Part shown: positions 25,590 through 34,320 of the stretch, in pieces
How the letters are laid out: every line of letters begins with the position of its first letter
Position numbering within the stretch: the stretch's first letter is position 1
Assembly: GCA_963743595.1 (NCBI GenBank)
Contig: CAVURW010000238.1
Coordinates: 1 to 36,691, forward strand
Length of the DNA: 36,691 nt
Direction: 5' to 3'
From: CAVURW01 sp963743595
GTDB lineage: Bacteria > Verrucomicrobiota > Verrucomicrobiia > Methylacidiphilales > UBA1321
The notes under the pieces: generated by a model
Database searches by the model: none
Told to the model about the DNA's origin: nothing
The model's input: the letters and a program-made list of their open reading frames with translations, nothing else
Translations under genes and position numbers: made by a program

Positions 25590-28247
25590 ATGAGGAGCTC
25601 CCTTTGCGTTGCGTTTGCCCTCTTTTTCATAACCATCGCATCCGTTCGAGCTGACGACGCCTTAATCTGGGTGGAAGGCGAACATCCGTTTAGTACTAAT
25701 ATCAAGCCCCATCCGTGGTACTCCGGTGCGATCAATAAGGCCGAGCTCTCCGGTGGCGATTTCCTAGCCAATTTCTCCCCGGTGGAGGGACGTGCCGATT
25801 ACAAGTTCACCAGTGCCCAAGCTGGCACCTACACGTTCTGGATTCGCTCCAACCCCATTGGCGATCCCAAGCTCGATTTCCAGCTCAACGGTGGCGGCTG
25901 GACTCCGATCGATTTCAAAGACCAGACCGATCTGGTGAATCTGGCGAATGATGGCAAGCCCGATCTCCGGTTCATCGCGTGGATCAAAGTGGGGCAAGTG
26001 ACACTAAACGCCGGTGAAAACACGATCTCCTTCAAGTTTCACAGTGCCAATAATAACCATGGCAGCCTCGATTGCTTTGTCTTCAGTCAGTCTCTTTTTA
26101 TGCCCAGTGGAAAGGCCAAGCCAGGCGAAAAACTCGGGACGGACGAGCCCGGTTGGTGGTCCTTTGAACCGAAACCCGACCCGTTTACCTCTGACGCCGT
26201 GCTGGATCTGCGTGACCTCAATGAACCCATCGCGGGCCAATCCGGTTTTCTTCAGGCTGACGGCGATTCCTTTAAGCTCGGAAATGGCCAACCCGTCCGG
26301 TTCTGGGCGGTCAATACGAGTCTACCCGAAAATGTCTCGCACGATCAGCTCGATTTCATGGCAGCGCGCTTCGCTAAATTGGGGATCAATATGGTGCGAA
26401 TTCACGGCAGCCTGGTTGATCGCAGCAGCAATGATCCGACGAAGATCAATTCGGCGCGGTTGGATAATTATTTCTATTTCATCAATGCATTAAAAAAGAA
26501 GGGAATTTACGCTCACCTCTCCACATACTTCGTCCTTTGGTTTAACGTCAAACCAAGTGATGGAATCCCCGGCACCGAGGAAATCGTAGGGAAAAATCCG
26601 TTTGGCCTTCTCTTTTTCGAGCCGCATTTGCAGGCCATTTATAAATCATGGATCAAACAAATCCTAACGACGAAAAGTCCCTATTCCGGCAAGTCACTGG
26701 CGGAAGAAACTTCCGTGGGCGATTTCGAAATCCAAAACGAAGACAGCCTCTTTTTCTGGACGTTTAATCCCAATAACCTCGGCCACGGTCCGCGAGAATT
26801 GCTCGAGAGGAAATTCGGCGGGTGGCTCACGGCAAAGTATGGATCTATGGATCAAGCGCTCGCCGCATGGCACGGCGATAAACACCCGGACGACAATTCC
26901 GCCGATGGGCGCGCCGGGTTCTACGGTGCATTTGAAATGAGCAGCGCCGGATTGCCGAAGCAATCGCCCGACCGCCAAAAACGGCTGCTCGATCAAATCC
27001 GTTTTCTGGCTGATGTGCAACGGCAGTTCTACGTCGATATGCACACTTACTTGCGCAACGATCTCGGTGCAAAGTGGCCGATTTCCGCGAGCAATTGGGT
27101 GACTGTGCCAGGGCTGGAATCGATTGAGCGCTACACCTATTCCGGGGTGGAGGTGATGGATCGGCACGGTTACTTCGGCGGGAAACACACCGGTGAGGGG
27201 GCATCGTTCTCGGTGCGAAAGGGCCATTTCTACGAAGACAAAACCGCCCTCACGGACCCGGAATCGGTGCCGTTTCAGTACATCCGGCTGCCGGGCCACC
27301 CGCACATCCAGACGGAGATTGCTTGGAATAAGCCGAACCGCTATATCGCCGAGGGCGAGCCGCTGATCAGCGTTTATGAATCGCTCCAGGGAGTCGATGG
27401 CATCTTCTTGTTCGCGGCGAGCAGTGGTAGTTGGCTGAACAACGGTTCCGGCGTCTGGCCCTACATGATGCCGGGCGAAATCGGTCAATCTCCCGCCGAG
27501 GCGCTTCAGTACCGTCGCGGCGACCTAAAATTGGGCGATATTGTGGTGCGCCAAGTGACGCCAATCGACGATCTGTTTACTCTGAAGCAATCGGGCGCAT
27601 TTATCGAAGGACGCAATGCCGATTTTCGAATCACCGAAGCGCCCAAGTACGATCCCGATAACGCCACCAAGAGCTTCGATCCGCTCTCGTTTTTCGTGGG
27701 GCGTGTCGAGCGGACGTTCGATCCGACGGCAACCCCAATTTCCGCAGATCTCACCAAATACATCGATCGCGAAAAGAAGGTCATTACCAGCACCACGGGC
27801 GAGGTGACGTGGGATTACGGGAATGGCCTCGTCACCGTGAATTCGCCGAAGAGCCAGGCGGCGATCGGTTTTCTGGCGAAGCCCGGGCCGATTAAACTGG
27901 GCGATGTGACCATTCAATCCAAGAACGAGTATGGCACGATCCACGTGATCAGCCTCGATAACCAGCCGCTTGCCACCTCGAGGAAGATGCTGGTCCAGGC
28001 CTTTACGGAAGAGAAGATGTACGGGTTTAAATCGGCAAATGGCGTGATCGAAGATATCGGGCGTCCGCCGATCACCGTCCGGAATATCGATGCGAGCGTG
28101 ACGATTCAGAACGCCGCAAATCTCAGAGTCACTGTTCTCGATGAACAGGGTTATCCGCGAGAGGGCGGCGATTTCCTCCAGCAAAACGGCACGTCAGCGA
28201 CGGTTATTCTGCCGAAGGACTCGCTCTATACCGTGCTCACCCGGTAG
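25590..28247 (+). CDS. Large secreted GH-A-type glycoside hydrolase with N-terminal CBM-like domain
   Basis: Starting at ATG 25590 gives 885 aa with a signal peptide (RSSLCVAFALFFITIASVRA); an ATG 81 bases earlier would put 27 residues before it. Residues ~25-170 form a jelly-roll domain like CBM6/CBM35 (ALIWVEGEHPF, GTYTFWIRSNP). A TIM-barrel follows (FWAVNTSLPENVS, FAKLGINMVRIHGS). The acid/base Glu is likely in FEIQNEDSLFFW and the nucleophile Glu in HPHIQTEIAWNKPNRY, as in clan GH-A. The C-terminal part is beta-rich. It likely cleaves beta-linked polysaccharide outside the cell; the exact GH family is not certain. Its end overlaps the convergent gene by 54 bases. Confidence 0.8.
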   Translation: MRSSLCVAFALFFITIASVRADDALIWVEGEHPFSTNIKPHPWYSGAINKAELSGGDFLANFSPVEGRADYKFTSAQAGTYTFWIRSNPIGDPKLDFQLNGGGWTPIDFKDQTDLVNLANDGKPDLRFIAWIKVGQVTLNAGENTISFKFHSANNNHGSLDCFVFSQSLFMPSGKAKPGEKLGTDEPGWWSFEPKPDPFTSDAVLDLRDLNEPIAGQSGFLQADGDSFKLGNGQPVRFWAVNTSLPENVSHDQLDFMAARFAKLGINMVRIHGSLVDRSSNDPTKINSARLDNYFYFINALKKKGIYAHLSTYFVLWFNVKPSDGIPGTEEIVGKNPFGLLFFEPHLQAIYKSWIKQILTTKSPYSGKSLAEETSVGDFEIQNEDSLFFWTFNPNNLGHGPRELLERKFGGWLTAKYGSMDQALAAWHGDKHPDDNSADGRAGFYGAFEMSSAGLPKQSPDRQKRLLDQIRFLADVQRQFYVDMHTYLRNDLGAKWPISASNWVTVPGLESIERYTYSGVEVMDRHGYFGGKHTGEGASFSVRKGHFYEDKTALTDPESVPFQYIRLPGHPHIQTEIAWNKPNRYIAEGEPLISVYESLQGVDGIFLFAASSGSWLNNGSGVWPYMMPGEIGQSPAEALQYRRGDLKLGDIVVRQVTPIDDLFTLKQSGAFIEGRNADFRITEAPKYDPDNATKSFDPLSFFVGRVERTFDPTATPISADLTKYIDREKKVITSTTGEVTWDYGNGLVTVNSPKSQAAIGFLAKPGPIKLGDVTIQSKNEYGTIHVISLDNQPLATSRKMLVQAFTEEKMYGFKSANGVIEDIGRPPITVRNIDASVTIQNAANLRVTVLDEQGYPREGGDFLQQNGTSATVILPKDSLYTVLTR

Positions 28248-28634
28248 CCAAGTGGATCGGCTCGTTCCAAACCCGCGCGCCATGGCAGCCTCCAGCTCCC
28301 GCGCTTCCGCCAGCGTCTTTTCTTCCTTTACCCAAGGCAGTGCTGAGCCGTATTTGTCGTTAAGAAGGTTTAGAAGGACCTTGTTTTTCGCATACATCTG
28401 CTTGGCCCACCGCGATTGAAGCCAAAAAACGCCAAGATATCCGATAATGTAAAGCATGGCCCAGATCAGCCCGAGCGAGTCGAAATTCAGATGCACGATT
28501 TCCAAAGTGAGTACGAAAACCGCGAAAGAAGCGCCGCTCACTAACGGCTTCTTAGCAAGGTATTTTTCGTAAAAGCGCACCTGGTGGTACGCCTGCTCAC
28601 CGAGCTGAAGTTCTTCATTTGTCGGTGTGGCCAT
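28194..28634 (-). CDS. Small two-helix membrane protein
   Basis: The 146-aa protein has a charged N-terminus (NEELQLGEQAYHQVRFYEKY), two hydrophobic helices (roughly 32-50, VSGASFAVFVLTLEIVHL; 54-72, LGLIWAMLYIIGYLGVFWL) and a basic, helical C-terminus (QSRWAKQMYAKNKVLLNLL). It matches no family I recognise. Both termini are probably cytoplasmic. Its last 54 bases overlap the end of the convergent glycosidase gene, so a tail-to-tail antisense transcript is possible. Confidence 0.65.
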   Translation of the reverse strand: MATPTNEELQLGEQAYHQVRFYEKYLAKKPLVSGASFAVFVLTLEIVHLNFDSLGLIWAMLYIIGYLGVFWLQSRWAKQMYAKNKVLLNLLNDKYGSALPWVKEEKTLAEARELEAAMARGFGTSRSTWLPGEHGIERVLRQNNRR

Positions 28635-28751
28635 GGAGGTAGTCTATGGTCGTTGCGGACTGGGGTCAATCGAGAGGACGACAAGGCATATTAACTGACT
28701 GCCGAATTTTACCCTGCGTATGCCAACATGCCACTTTGTCGGTGTCTTATC

Positions 28752-28842
28752 TGAAGCCCCGTTAGGGGCGACCGGACCATAGACCCGGGTAAAACCCGGG
28801 GTGATGTAGGGAAAAGCTTGCTCGTGCCTTTATGGTACGAGC
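28752..28842 (+). repeat. REP-like double-hairpin element, left copy
   Basis: The element reads hairpin 1 (GCCCC-GTTA-GGGGC, 28756-28769), a linker with GGACCATAG, hairpin 2 (CCCGGGT-AAA-ACCCGGG, 28784-28800), an 18-base spacer, then a 23-base segment (28820-28842) that is itself a GCTCGT/ACGAGC stem. The right copy is its inverted homologue of the same length. It resembles repetitive extragenic palindromes, but no transposase is present. Confidence 0.75.
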
Positions 28843-28943
28843 ACCTCACCTACGAGGCCGATCAGCCGTTCTAAGGTCGGATTCGCCACTGGGAAAGTTC
28901 AACCGCCGCTACCGCCGTTGTAGACTAAATTCGTACTGATTTT

Positions 28944-29034
28944 GCTCGTACCATAAAGGCACGAGCGATCTTGTTCGATTACCACCCTGGGTTTCACCCA
29001 GGGCTATGGTCCTGTTGCCCCCTGACGGGGGCTC
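28944..29034 (-). repeat. REP-like double-hairpin element, right copy (inverted)
   Basis: On the complement this copy aligns with the left one over 91 bases without gaps. The 23-base inner segment (28944-28966) is a perfect reverse complement of 28820-28842. Hairpin 2 lies at 28985-29003 and hairpin 1 at 29017-29032. Stem positions that differ from the left copy change in pairs, so both hairpins stay intact. Confidence 0.75.
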
Positions 29035-29149
29035 ACTTGGCGATCATCGACTACCGTGAGAACAGGTTGACCAGAATTGGAGACGACCTGGAAACCGTTT
29101 CCCTCGTCGAGCAGCAGGATTTTGACCGGCCTTGACCCGAGCGTGTATT

Positions 29150-29506
29150 TCACAGCATTGGGTTTTGTCGCCTTACAAACCACGATCGTTGTAGTGATCG
29201 GTCCTGTTTTACAAAAACATGTTCTGAATCGTAGGGAGAGGTGTCACTTTTTGTCCTAAATAGAGGAACATCCAGCGGTTCTGAAAAACCTTCTGCCAGC
29301 AAATTCGAGTGTACTTTGGAGTATTCCAGATAGGCTTTTATCTTTTCATCACCCGCTTGCTTCACGTCGACCAAGGGCACAGTAAGCGGCTGGGAAATGC
29401 CGTCGTTCTCTCTTCCAAAATAGTAATATAAAGTTGCTGGAATCGTTAAAAACAAGATGGGAACGGTGATTTTCACCCACAACGGCCTGCTTGCTGGCGT
29501 ATCCAC
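29150..29506 (-). CDS. Single-pass membrane hypothetical protein
   Basis: The 118-aa protein starts with GTG at 29506, three bases after the stop of the channel gene upstream, so the two look coupled. Residues ~10-30 form one transmembrane helix (VKITVPILFLTIPATLYYYF). The rest is a polar, likely extracytoplasmic, domain with no cysteines or known motif. Possibly an accessory subunit of the channel, judged only from position. Confidence 0.55.
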   Translation of the reverse strand: MDTPASRPLWVKITVPILFLTIPATLYYYFGRENDGISQPLTVPLVDVKQAGDEKIKAYLEYSKVHSNLLAEGFSEPLDVPLFRTKSDTSPYDSEHVFVKQDRSLQRSWFVRRQNPML

Positions 29507-29509
29507 GAA

Positions 29510-30529
29510 TCACGCCCCCTTACCGCCACGATGCGCCAACATCGTCACCACATCTTTCGCCTCCAGCCGGTAATTTCCTTCGGGATGTTGCACCACGGTG
29601 CCGTTCGCTTTTTTGACCGCCAACACCATGGTGGTCGATTCTACGCCCCGCAAAAACCCATGTAGCGTCTTTCGATCATCCAGCCCATCTTCCAACACCA
29701 CGTGCTCCACGATCTCCACGCCCATTGTTCCCAAATCGCGGCGCAATTGCCCGCCTTCGTCCTTAAGAATTGTATCGAGCGACGGATGCGTGATGCTGTT
29801 GGCGATCTGCATACCGCCCACAAACGCCGGCAAGATAATCTCATTCGCGCCCGCCTGCTTCAGTTTCTTCTCCGTAGCCGGGTCTTCTGCGCGCGAGATA
29901 ATACGCAGATCGGTGCGCATGTTCCGTGCGGTTAGCGTGATGAAAACATTGGCCATATCATTCGGTAAGACCGCCGTTAAGACCTCTGCCCGCTCGATTC
30001 CTGCCTCCGTAAGAGTCGCCTCTTCCCCGCCATCGCCGATTAAGGCCAGATGCCCGTGATCCTGTGCTAAAGTCACCCGATCTGCATTGCTATCCACCAC
30101 CACGAGCGGAAATTTCTTAGCCGCCAGCTCCCGTGCCAGCGTCTGCCCGATTCGCCCATAACCACAGATGATCGCGTGTTTATTGATCTTCCCCACATCC
30201 CGAGATTTACGATGTTCTTCCATAGCTTTTCCGATCTCCCCTTCCGTGATGAATTGAATCAGCGACCCCACAAAATAGACCTTACTCGCATCGCCAGCCA
30301 CAATAATACACATGGTAATGGCCCGCAGCGCGGCCGTATTCACCGGCTCCACCTCCTCATAACCGACTGAAAAGACCGTGATGACCACCATGTAAACGGC
30401 ATCCGAAAATGGCCAGCCTTCGATTGAATAAGCGATGATCCCCACCACGATCACGGTCAAAAACATCCCTGCGGCCAAGTATAGCCCCAGGAGAGATTTT
30501 CGAAGTAATATTGTCCGCAAATCAATCAT
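29510..30529 (-). CDS. Two-TM potassium-channel-like protein with RCK (TrkA-N) domain
   Basis: I use ATG 30529 (MIDLRTILLRKSL), giving 339 aa; a GTG eight codons upstream is possible. Two membrane helices (~12-35 and ~66-90) flank a pore loop with TVFSVGYEEVEPV at 51-63. The RCK Rossmann fold begins near 115 (HAIICGYGRIGQTLAREL), with the acidic end VVVDSN and a C-terminal TrkA-C-like domain (VESTTMVLAVKKANGTVV, DVVTMLAHRGG). Such proteins gate K+ flow in response to a ligand at the RCK ring. The canonical filter T-x-G-Y-G-D/E is altered to S-V-G-Y-E-E, so selectivity could differ. It is an inner-membrane protein, upstream of a small membrane protein. Confidence 0.85.
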   Translation of the reverse strand: MIDLRTILLRKSLLGLYLAAGMFLTVIVVGIIAYSIEGWPFSDAVYMVVITVFSVGYEEVEPVNTAALRAITMCIIVAGDASKVYFVGSLIQFITEGEIGKAMEEHRKSRDVGKINKHAIICGYGRIGQTLARELAAKKFPLVVVDSNADRVTLAQDHGHLALIGDGGEEATLTEAGIERAEVLTAVLPNDMANVFITLTARNMRTDLRIISRAEDPATEKKLKQAGANEIILPAFVGGMQIANSITHPSLDTILKDEGGQLRRDLGTMGVEIVEHVVLEDGLDDRKTLHGFLRGVESTTMVLAVKKANGTVVQHPEGNYRLEAKDVVTMLAHRGGKGA

Positions 30530-30674
30530 TCCGGACCCATCCAAGCAGCTCACATGCCTCGATGCAAAGTGAAGGTGAATAGTAATTGCGGTTCATTGGG
30601 CGTAAGCGACTATTTTCCAAATGTTTCACACGACTCTGACATGTTCCCCACGAATCTGTGGCAATTCAGGGTGC

Positions 30675-32162
30675 ATGAAGATTCTTGCTCTCCTGACCTT
30701 GGCGATCTCAGCACTGCCTGCAACCGCTCGGCCATTCGATTTCTCCGCGCCAATCACGCCGCTCGATGATGTCGATAGCTCTGGTCACCTGGAATTTTGG
30801 CAAGACGTGCGATCGATCGATTTCGGCGATAAACTGACCCTGCCGATGCGCTTTCAGTTCAAATCCGTTCCGCAGGATTCGATTATAGGTCCGGGTTTCT
30901 GGCTTCCGTTGCTGGATGCGCGACTGACCCATTTAGATGATCACACGCTACTTGCCGATCTCCCGTCCGGCGAGCAGATCTCGCTGACAAGAACCGCCGC
31001 CGATCCGTTTCTCTTTCGCTCTTCCGATGGTCAGTGGACGGGGCAACTTCAGGGCGATTTTACCCTCTCGCGCGATGATGGCTGGCGGTTCATTTACCAC
31101 GCCGATCATCTCATCGAAATGATTACGGACACAAAGCGCGATCTCCTCTGGCAATACAACGAGGGCCGCTTCGTGAGCTTGTCCGAACGCGGTCACGATC
31201 CTGCACTCCAACTCGATCTTTCTGACCCGCATCAGATCAACATTCAGACAGCAAAGGGGACCTCATCAATCACGATTTCGCCGGGAACACCACGCGTCAT
31301 CGAATGGACGTGGCCGCAAGGAAGCTCGTTCAATTTCGCGTTTGGAACCACGCCGGAGGGATTGGCCACTTTGAGGTTCGTGAATGTGAGCAAACAGACG
31401 ACAAATCAGATGTTCACGTGGAATCCGGTCAGTCAACTCGTTACCCAAGTGGATGGGTGGACCTACACCTTTATCCCCAGCACAGAGGGAAAGCCGCCGA
31501 AGTTGAGTCGTGTTGAGGTGGATCGGCGGAACTGGGAACGAGTCACGGAGAACTACAACTTTGATGGGACCTTGACCGCCCTCCATGCAGACCTGGATAA
31601 CAGTTACGGGGAAACGGAAGTGAGTTACCGAGTCCGAGGCCCCCTCTTTAACCAGATCAAATCGACTACTATGACGTGCCCTGGTAGGCCCGATCGTATC
31701 AAGCAGTTCTTTTATAACAGCGAGGGGAATTGGACGAAAATCATCGATGAATTTGGGTTCGTCACTTCATACACATACGACTCGCAGGGCAACCCTACAG
31801 AGCACTATGCGCCTAGCACCGATCCGAAGTTTATCGCGATTCACAAGGCGAAAGAACAGCAGCTTTTAGCCAAGTACCAAGCGGCGACGACGCCGAATTC
31901 AGATGAGCACGACTCCCCAGTGTTTGATCTCGCTCTTTTTTACATCCAAGAATCGGGCGAGTACGAGAAAGCGATTCCGCTCTTTCCGCAGGTGACTGAT
32001 CCATATAATCGAGACATGGTCGTGGGCAAGCTGTTGGAGTACGACGACGCTCTAAGCAAGGCTCAAAAGATCGAGTTGCTCGAGGCGGCTTTACCTGTCG
32101 TGAAGGGGGTGCCAGAACTCTCCTCAAACTTGCAGGAGCAACTCAATGTCTTAAAGAAATAG
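30675..32162 (+). CDS. Secreted protein with RHS/YD-like segment
   Basis: ATG 30675 (MKILALLTLAISALPATARP) gives a 495-aa protein with a clean signal peptide and a nearby AGGG. The body is beta-rich with W/D/G-rich strands (SSDGQWTGQLQGDFTLSRD, DLLWQYNEGRFVSL). Near residue 370 it has GNWTKIIDEFGFVTSYTYD followed by SQGNPTEHY, the spacing of one RHS/YD repeat. The C-terminal ~110 residues are helical. There is no toxin domain or RHS core cage. It may be a small secreted relative of RHS beta-propeller proteins, function unknown. Confidence 0.65.
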   Translation: MKILALLTLAISALPATARPFDFSAPITPLDDVDSSGHLEFWQDVRSIDFGDKLTLPMRFQFKSVPQDSIIGPGFWLPLLDARLTHLDDHTLLADLPSGEQISLTRTAADPFLFRSSDGQWTGQLQGDFTLSRDDGWRFIYHADHLIEMITDTKRDLLWQYNEGRFVSLSERGHDPALQLDLSDPHQINIQTAKGTSSITISPGTPRVIEWTWPQGSSFNFAFGTTPEGLATLRFVNVSKQTTNQMFTWNPVSQLVTQVDGWTYTFIPSTEGKPPKLSRVEVDRRNWERVTENYNFDGTLTALHADLDNSYGETEVSYRVRGPLFNQIKSTTMTCPGRPDRIKQFFYNSEGNWTKIIDEFGFVTSYTYDSQGNPTEHYAPSTDPKFIAIHKAKEQQLLAKYQAATTPNSDEHDSPVFDLALFYIQESGEYEKAIPLFPQVTDPYNRDMVVGKLLEYDDALSKAQKIELLEAALPVVKGVPELSSNLQEQLNVLKK

Positions 32163-32171
32163 GTCGATTTC

Positions 32172-32215
32172 AGGTGTTCACGATAAGGCGGTTGGCCAAA
32201 TCGAGAACACCTTTT
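32172..32215 (+). terminator. Likely Rho-independent terminator
   Basis: AGGTGTTC (32172-32179) pairs with GAACACCT (32205-32212), with an extra CGAT/ATCG pairing inside the loop and a short T-run (32212-32215). It lies 10 bases after the stop of the secreted protein. Confidence 0.55.
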
Positions 32216-32240
32216 GCCGCGCGAACCGCCCTATCGAATA

Positions 32241-32639
32241 CTAGGAATGGCTGGGAGGAGCAGGGGCGTAGACCGGCGCGGGAAACCAGCGGCGAACATC
32301 CACTTCCAGATGACCAAAGCCGAGATAGGCTTGATCGATACGTCCGCCGATCACGATCCGTTGACCTATGGGCAAATCAAACCGCTCGGAATCGAGGCGG
32401 ATGGTTCCTGTGCCATCGGTAAACCAGTAGGATTCGTCACCCGTGGGACGCACAACGGTACCCACCAGGTTTACATAGCGATCGTCGGCATCCAGATCAT
32501 TCCGATGACGGATCACCCAGGCGACCGTGTAGTACTTTGTCGGTCCGTAGCCGGGCGCGGGAGGTGTCTGCGCCGGAGACGTGGAGAGGGTGAGGAGGAG
32601 GGTAAGGGCAATGAGGCCCGATAAGATGATTGTTCTCAT
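32241..32639 (-). CDS. Secreted BOF/YgiW-like OB-fold protein
   Basis: From ATG 32639 (MRTIILSGLIALTLLLTL) the protein is 132 aa with a signal peptide ending near PAQ. The mature part matches the bacterial OB-fold (BOF, YgiW/YdeI): RYVNLVGTVVRPTGDESYWF, DGTGTIRLDS, LPIGQRIVIGGRID and HLEVDVRRW. BOF proteins are small periplasmic proteins tied to stress tolerance and metal or cation responses in Enterobacteria. The ligand is unknown. The C-terminus is a Pro/Ala tail. An upstream in-frame extension lacks a signal-like start and was not used. Confidence 0.75.
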   Translation of the reverse strand: MRTIILSGLIALTLLLTLSTSPAQTPPAPGYGPTKYYTVAWVIRHRNDLDADDRYVNLVGTVVRPTGDESYWFTDGTGTIRLDSERFDLPIGQRIVIGGRIDQAYLGFGHLEVDVRRWFPAPVYAPAPPSHS

Positions 32640-33213
32640 GTAGGGGTTTAGACGTTTCCGAAGACGATAGGTTTCAATCTTTAATTTGCAAGCTAAGCGA
32701 TGTCGCCCACACCGACAGGGCGGTTCCAACCGAGACGCGATAGGACCGCAAAGTGATTAGAAGCCGAAAGCTGTATGTCGTCTGATTCTCACGAATCACA
32801 TCGAGTCGCAATCTTAAGCTTGGTAAGATTTCAGCTTTGTCGTCTTCGCGTGCGTCGTTTCGGCTTTACTGGACATCGGCAGCTCAGGGATAGGAACCTG
32901 AGGGACGACTGGCTTCATATGCATGGGACCAGTGGCACGAGTTGTACGTAAGCTTTTGGGAGGAGGTGTGGGGAGATTATTCTTGTGCATGTCAGCGTTG
33001 GAGAGGGCGTAAGCATGGATCATGCCGAAAGGAAAATCCCTAAACCCCTCTACTGCTTGTTAAGGTATCCGAAATTTTCGTTAAGTCAACACGTTTTAAA
33101 TAGGACTAATAAGGAAGGTTTCCACTTTTGGGGGTGAAATATTCAAAACACGCTGTTCAAAAAATGTCAATTACTGTCTTGTAATCCTACAGCCATTAGA
33201 TAATTTTCTATTC
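32640..33213. other. 574-base region without a confident gene
   Basis: One weak minus-strand frame (32814-32990 or to 33023) encodes 58-69 Pro/Lys/Thr-rich residues (MHKNNLPTPPPKSL) with no family match and poor start context. Nothing else is seen; the part near 33060-33180 is AT-rich. Confidence 0.5.
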
Positions 33214-33396
33214 ATGGGAAACGAAAACAAGGTGCAACAATCCATCGAGCGATGGAGGCGTATTCGGAGAGGATTACCGCCCACATTCGGCCTGCCAAAT
33301 GGTGCGCCACGTGAGCCTGTGACTGAAGATGAGGCGCCGGTTCGTTCCGACAAGTGGACCACACGCCTCCTGAAGTTCTTGCGGCTTGCAGAGTAA
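33214..33396 (+). CDS. Possible 60-aa hypothetical protein
   Basis: A frame from ATG 33214 encodes 60 residues: a basic N-terminal helix (VQQSIERWRRIRRGL), a short polar middle, and a basic helix near the end (TTRLLKFLRLAE). It is followed at 9 bases by the end of the convergent lgt gene. Composition is protein-like, but no Shine-Dalgarno is visible. No function is assigned. Confidence 0.3.
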   Translation: MGNENKVQQSIERWRRIRRGLPPTFGLPNGAPREPVTEDEAPVRSDKWTTRLLKFLRLAE

Positions 33397-33405
33397 GTGA
33401 GCCCG

Positions 33406-34230
33406 TCAGAGGTCTTCCAGCCGCTTTCGTCGCGGCAGCCAAACGGCGATTAAAATGAGGCTCGCCGCCAGCATGAAGAACGAGAGAATTTGCCCCTCCG
33501 TTACACCGTACAAGTAACCAATGCCGAGATCGGGTTCGCGAAATTGTTCGCCGATTATTCGCAAGACCGAATAGCCGAGCATAAAGGTGAGAGAAACCGT
33601 CCCTTCGATCCGCGTGTTAAAGCGGACGATCAGCAAAAGAATTTCGAGCAGAAATCCTTCGAGTCCGGCTTCGTAGAGTTGGCTGGGATGTCGTGGGACG
33701 TTTATGCCGTTCACGGGCGTGGCATCCGTGAAAATAATTCCCCACGGCACGTCGGTCGGACGACCCCACAACTCGCCGTTCATGAAATTGGCGATTCGGC
33801 CCAGGGCCAGATCGAGCGGAACGAAGAGCACCGCCGCATCTGAGACATGGTAGAAGCGCATCTTGTGGTATCGTGAGAAAAAAATCAGCACGAGGATCAC
33901 ACCGAGAATCCCGCCGTGGCTGGCCATCCCACCGCGCCACAGATAAAATACTTCGAGCGGATGATGCAGGTAATGGACGAGCCCGTAAAACAGACAATAG
34001 CCCAGCCGCCCGCCCGCAATTACGCCGAAGAATGCGACAAAGAACACGAGATCATCGATCAGAGGACCCGTGATCCGACTCCAGCCCCGTTTCGCCTGCC
34101 ACCACAGCCCGTAGTACGAGATGAAAAACCCGGTGATGTAGGCGAGGGGATAGAACCGGATGCCCCAGGTCCCGTAGAACACAACGAGAAACGGATGGGG
34201 AGCGAACGTGATATAGCCAAGAAGCGACAT
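33406..34230 (-). CDS. lgt: Prolipoprotein diacylglyceryl transferase Lgt
   Basis: The 274-aa inner-membrane enzyme adds diacylglycerol from phosphatidylglycerol to the lipobox cysteine of prolipoproteins. Family hallmarks are present: WRGGMASHGGILG with His105, LGRIANFMNGELWGRPT with Arg145 and Asn148, and RHPSQLYEAGLEG. About seven membrane helices are visible, ending with SLILIAVWLPRRKRL. Length is normal. It is convergent with the 60-aa frame and has no clear operon partner. Confidence 0.95.
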   Translation of the reverse strand: MSLLGYITFAPHPFLVVFYGTWGIRFYPLAYITGFFISYYGLWWQAKRGWSRITGPLIDDLVFFVAFFGVIAGGRLGYCLFYGLVHYLHHPLEVFYLWRGGMASHGGILGVILVLIFFSRYHKMRFYHVSDAAVLFVPLDLALGRIANFMNGELWGRPTDVPWGIIFTDATPVNGINVPRHPSQLYEAGLEGFLLEILLLIVRFNTRIEGTVSLTFMLGYSVLRIIGEQFREPDLGIGYLYGVTEGQILSFFMLAASLILIAVWLPRRKRLEDL

Positions 34231-34320
34231 TTACGCCCGAGTTTAGTACAGTGTCGGGCGGAGAGAAGGATTTTAATTTCTAGAAACTTCCCGGAAAACC
34301 GAAGGGGTGCTGATGAGTTG

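Larger units (their letters stand above)
28635..29149. other. 515-base non-coding region with an inverted repeat pair
   Basis: I see no gene here. Its middle holds two 91-base inverted copies of a double-hairpin element around a 101-base core (28843-28943) with no open frame. The outer parts (28635-28751 and 29035-29149) show no clear structure. Confidence 0.7.

Noticed and set aside
26694..27488. Long open frame on the minus strand inside the glycosidase gene
   Set aside because: Antisense shadow of the GC-rich coding strand; its protein has no domain-like features and the sense protein does.
27525..28184. 219-aa minus-strand frame near the end of the glycosidase
   Set aside because: Antisense shadow with no recognisable motif.
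28820..28966. Two copies of a 23-nt segment resembling CRISPR repeats
   Set aside because: They are inverted rather than direct, only two copies exist, and no cas genes are nearby.
30615..30640. TGTTTCAC resembling a parS half-site
   Set aside because: The other half (GTGAAACA) is absent, so there is no palindrome.
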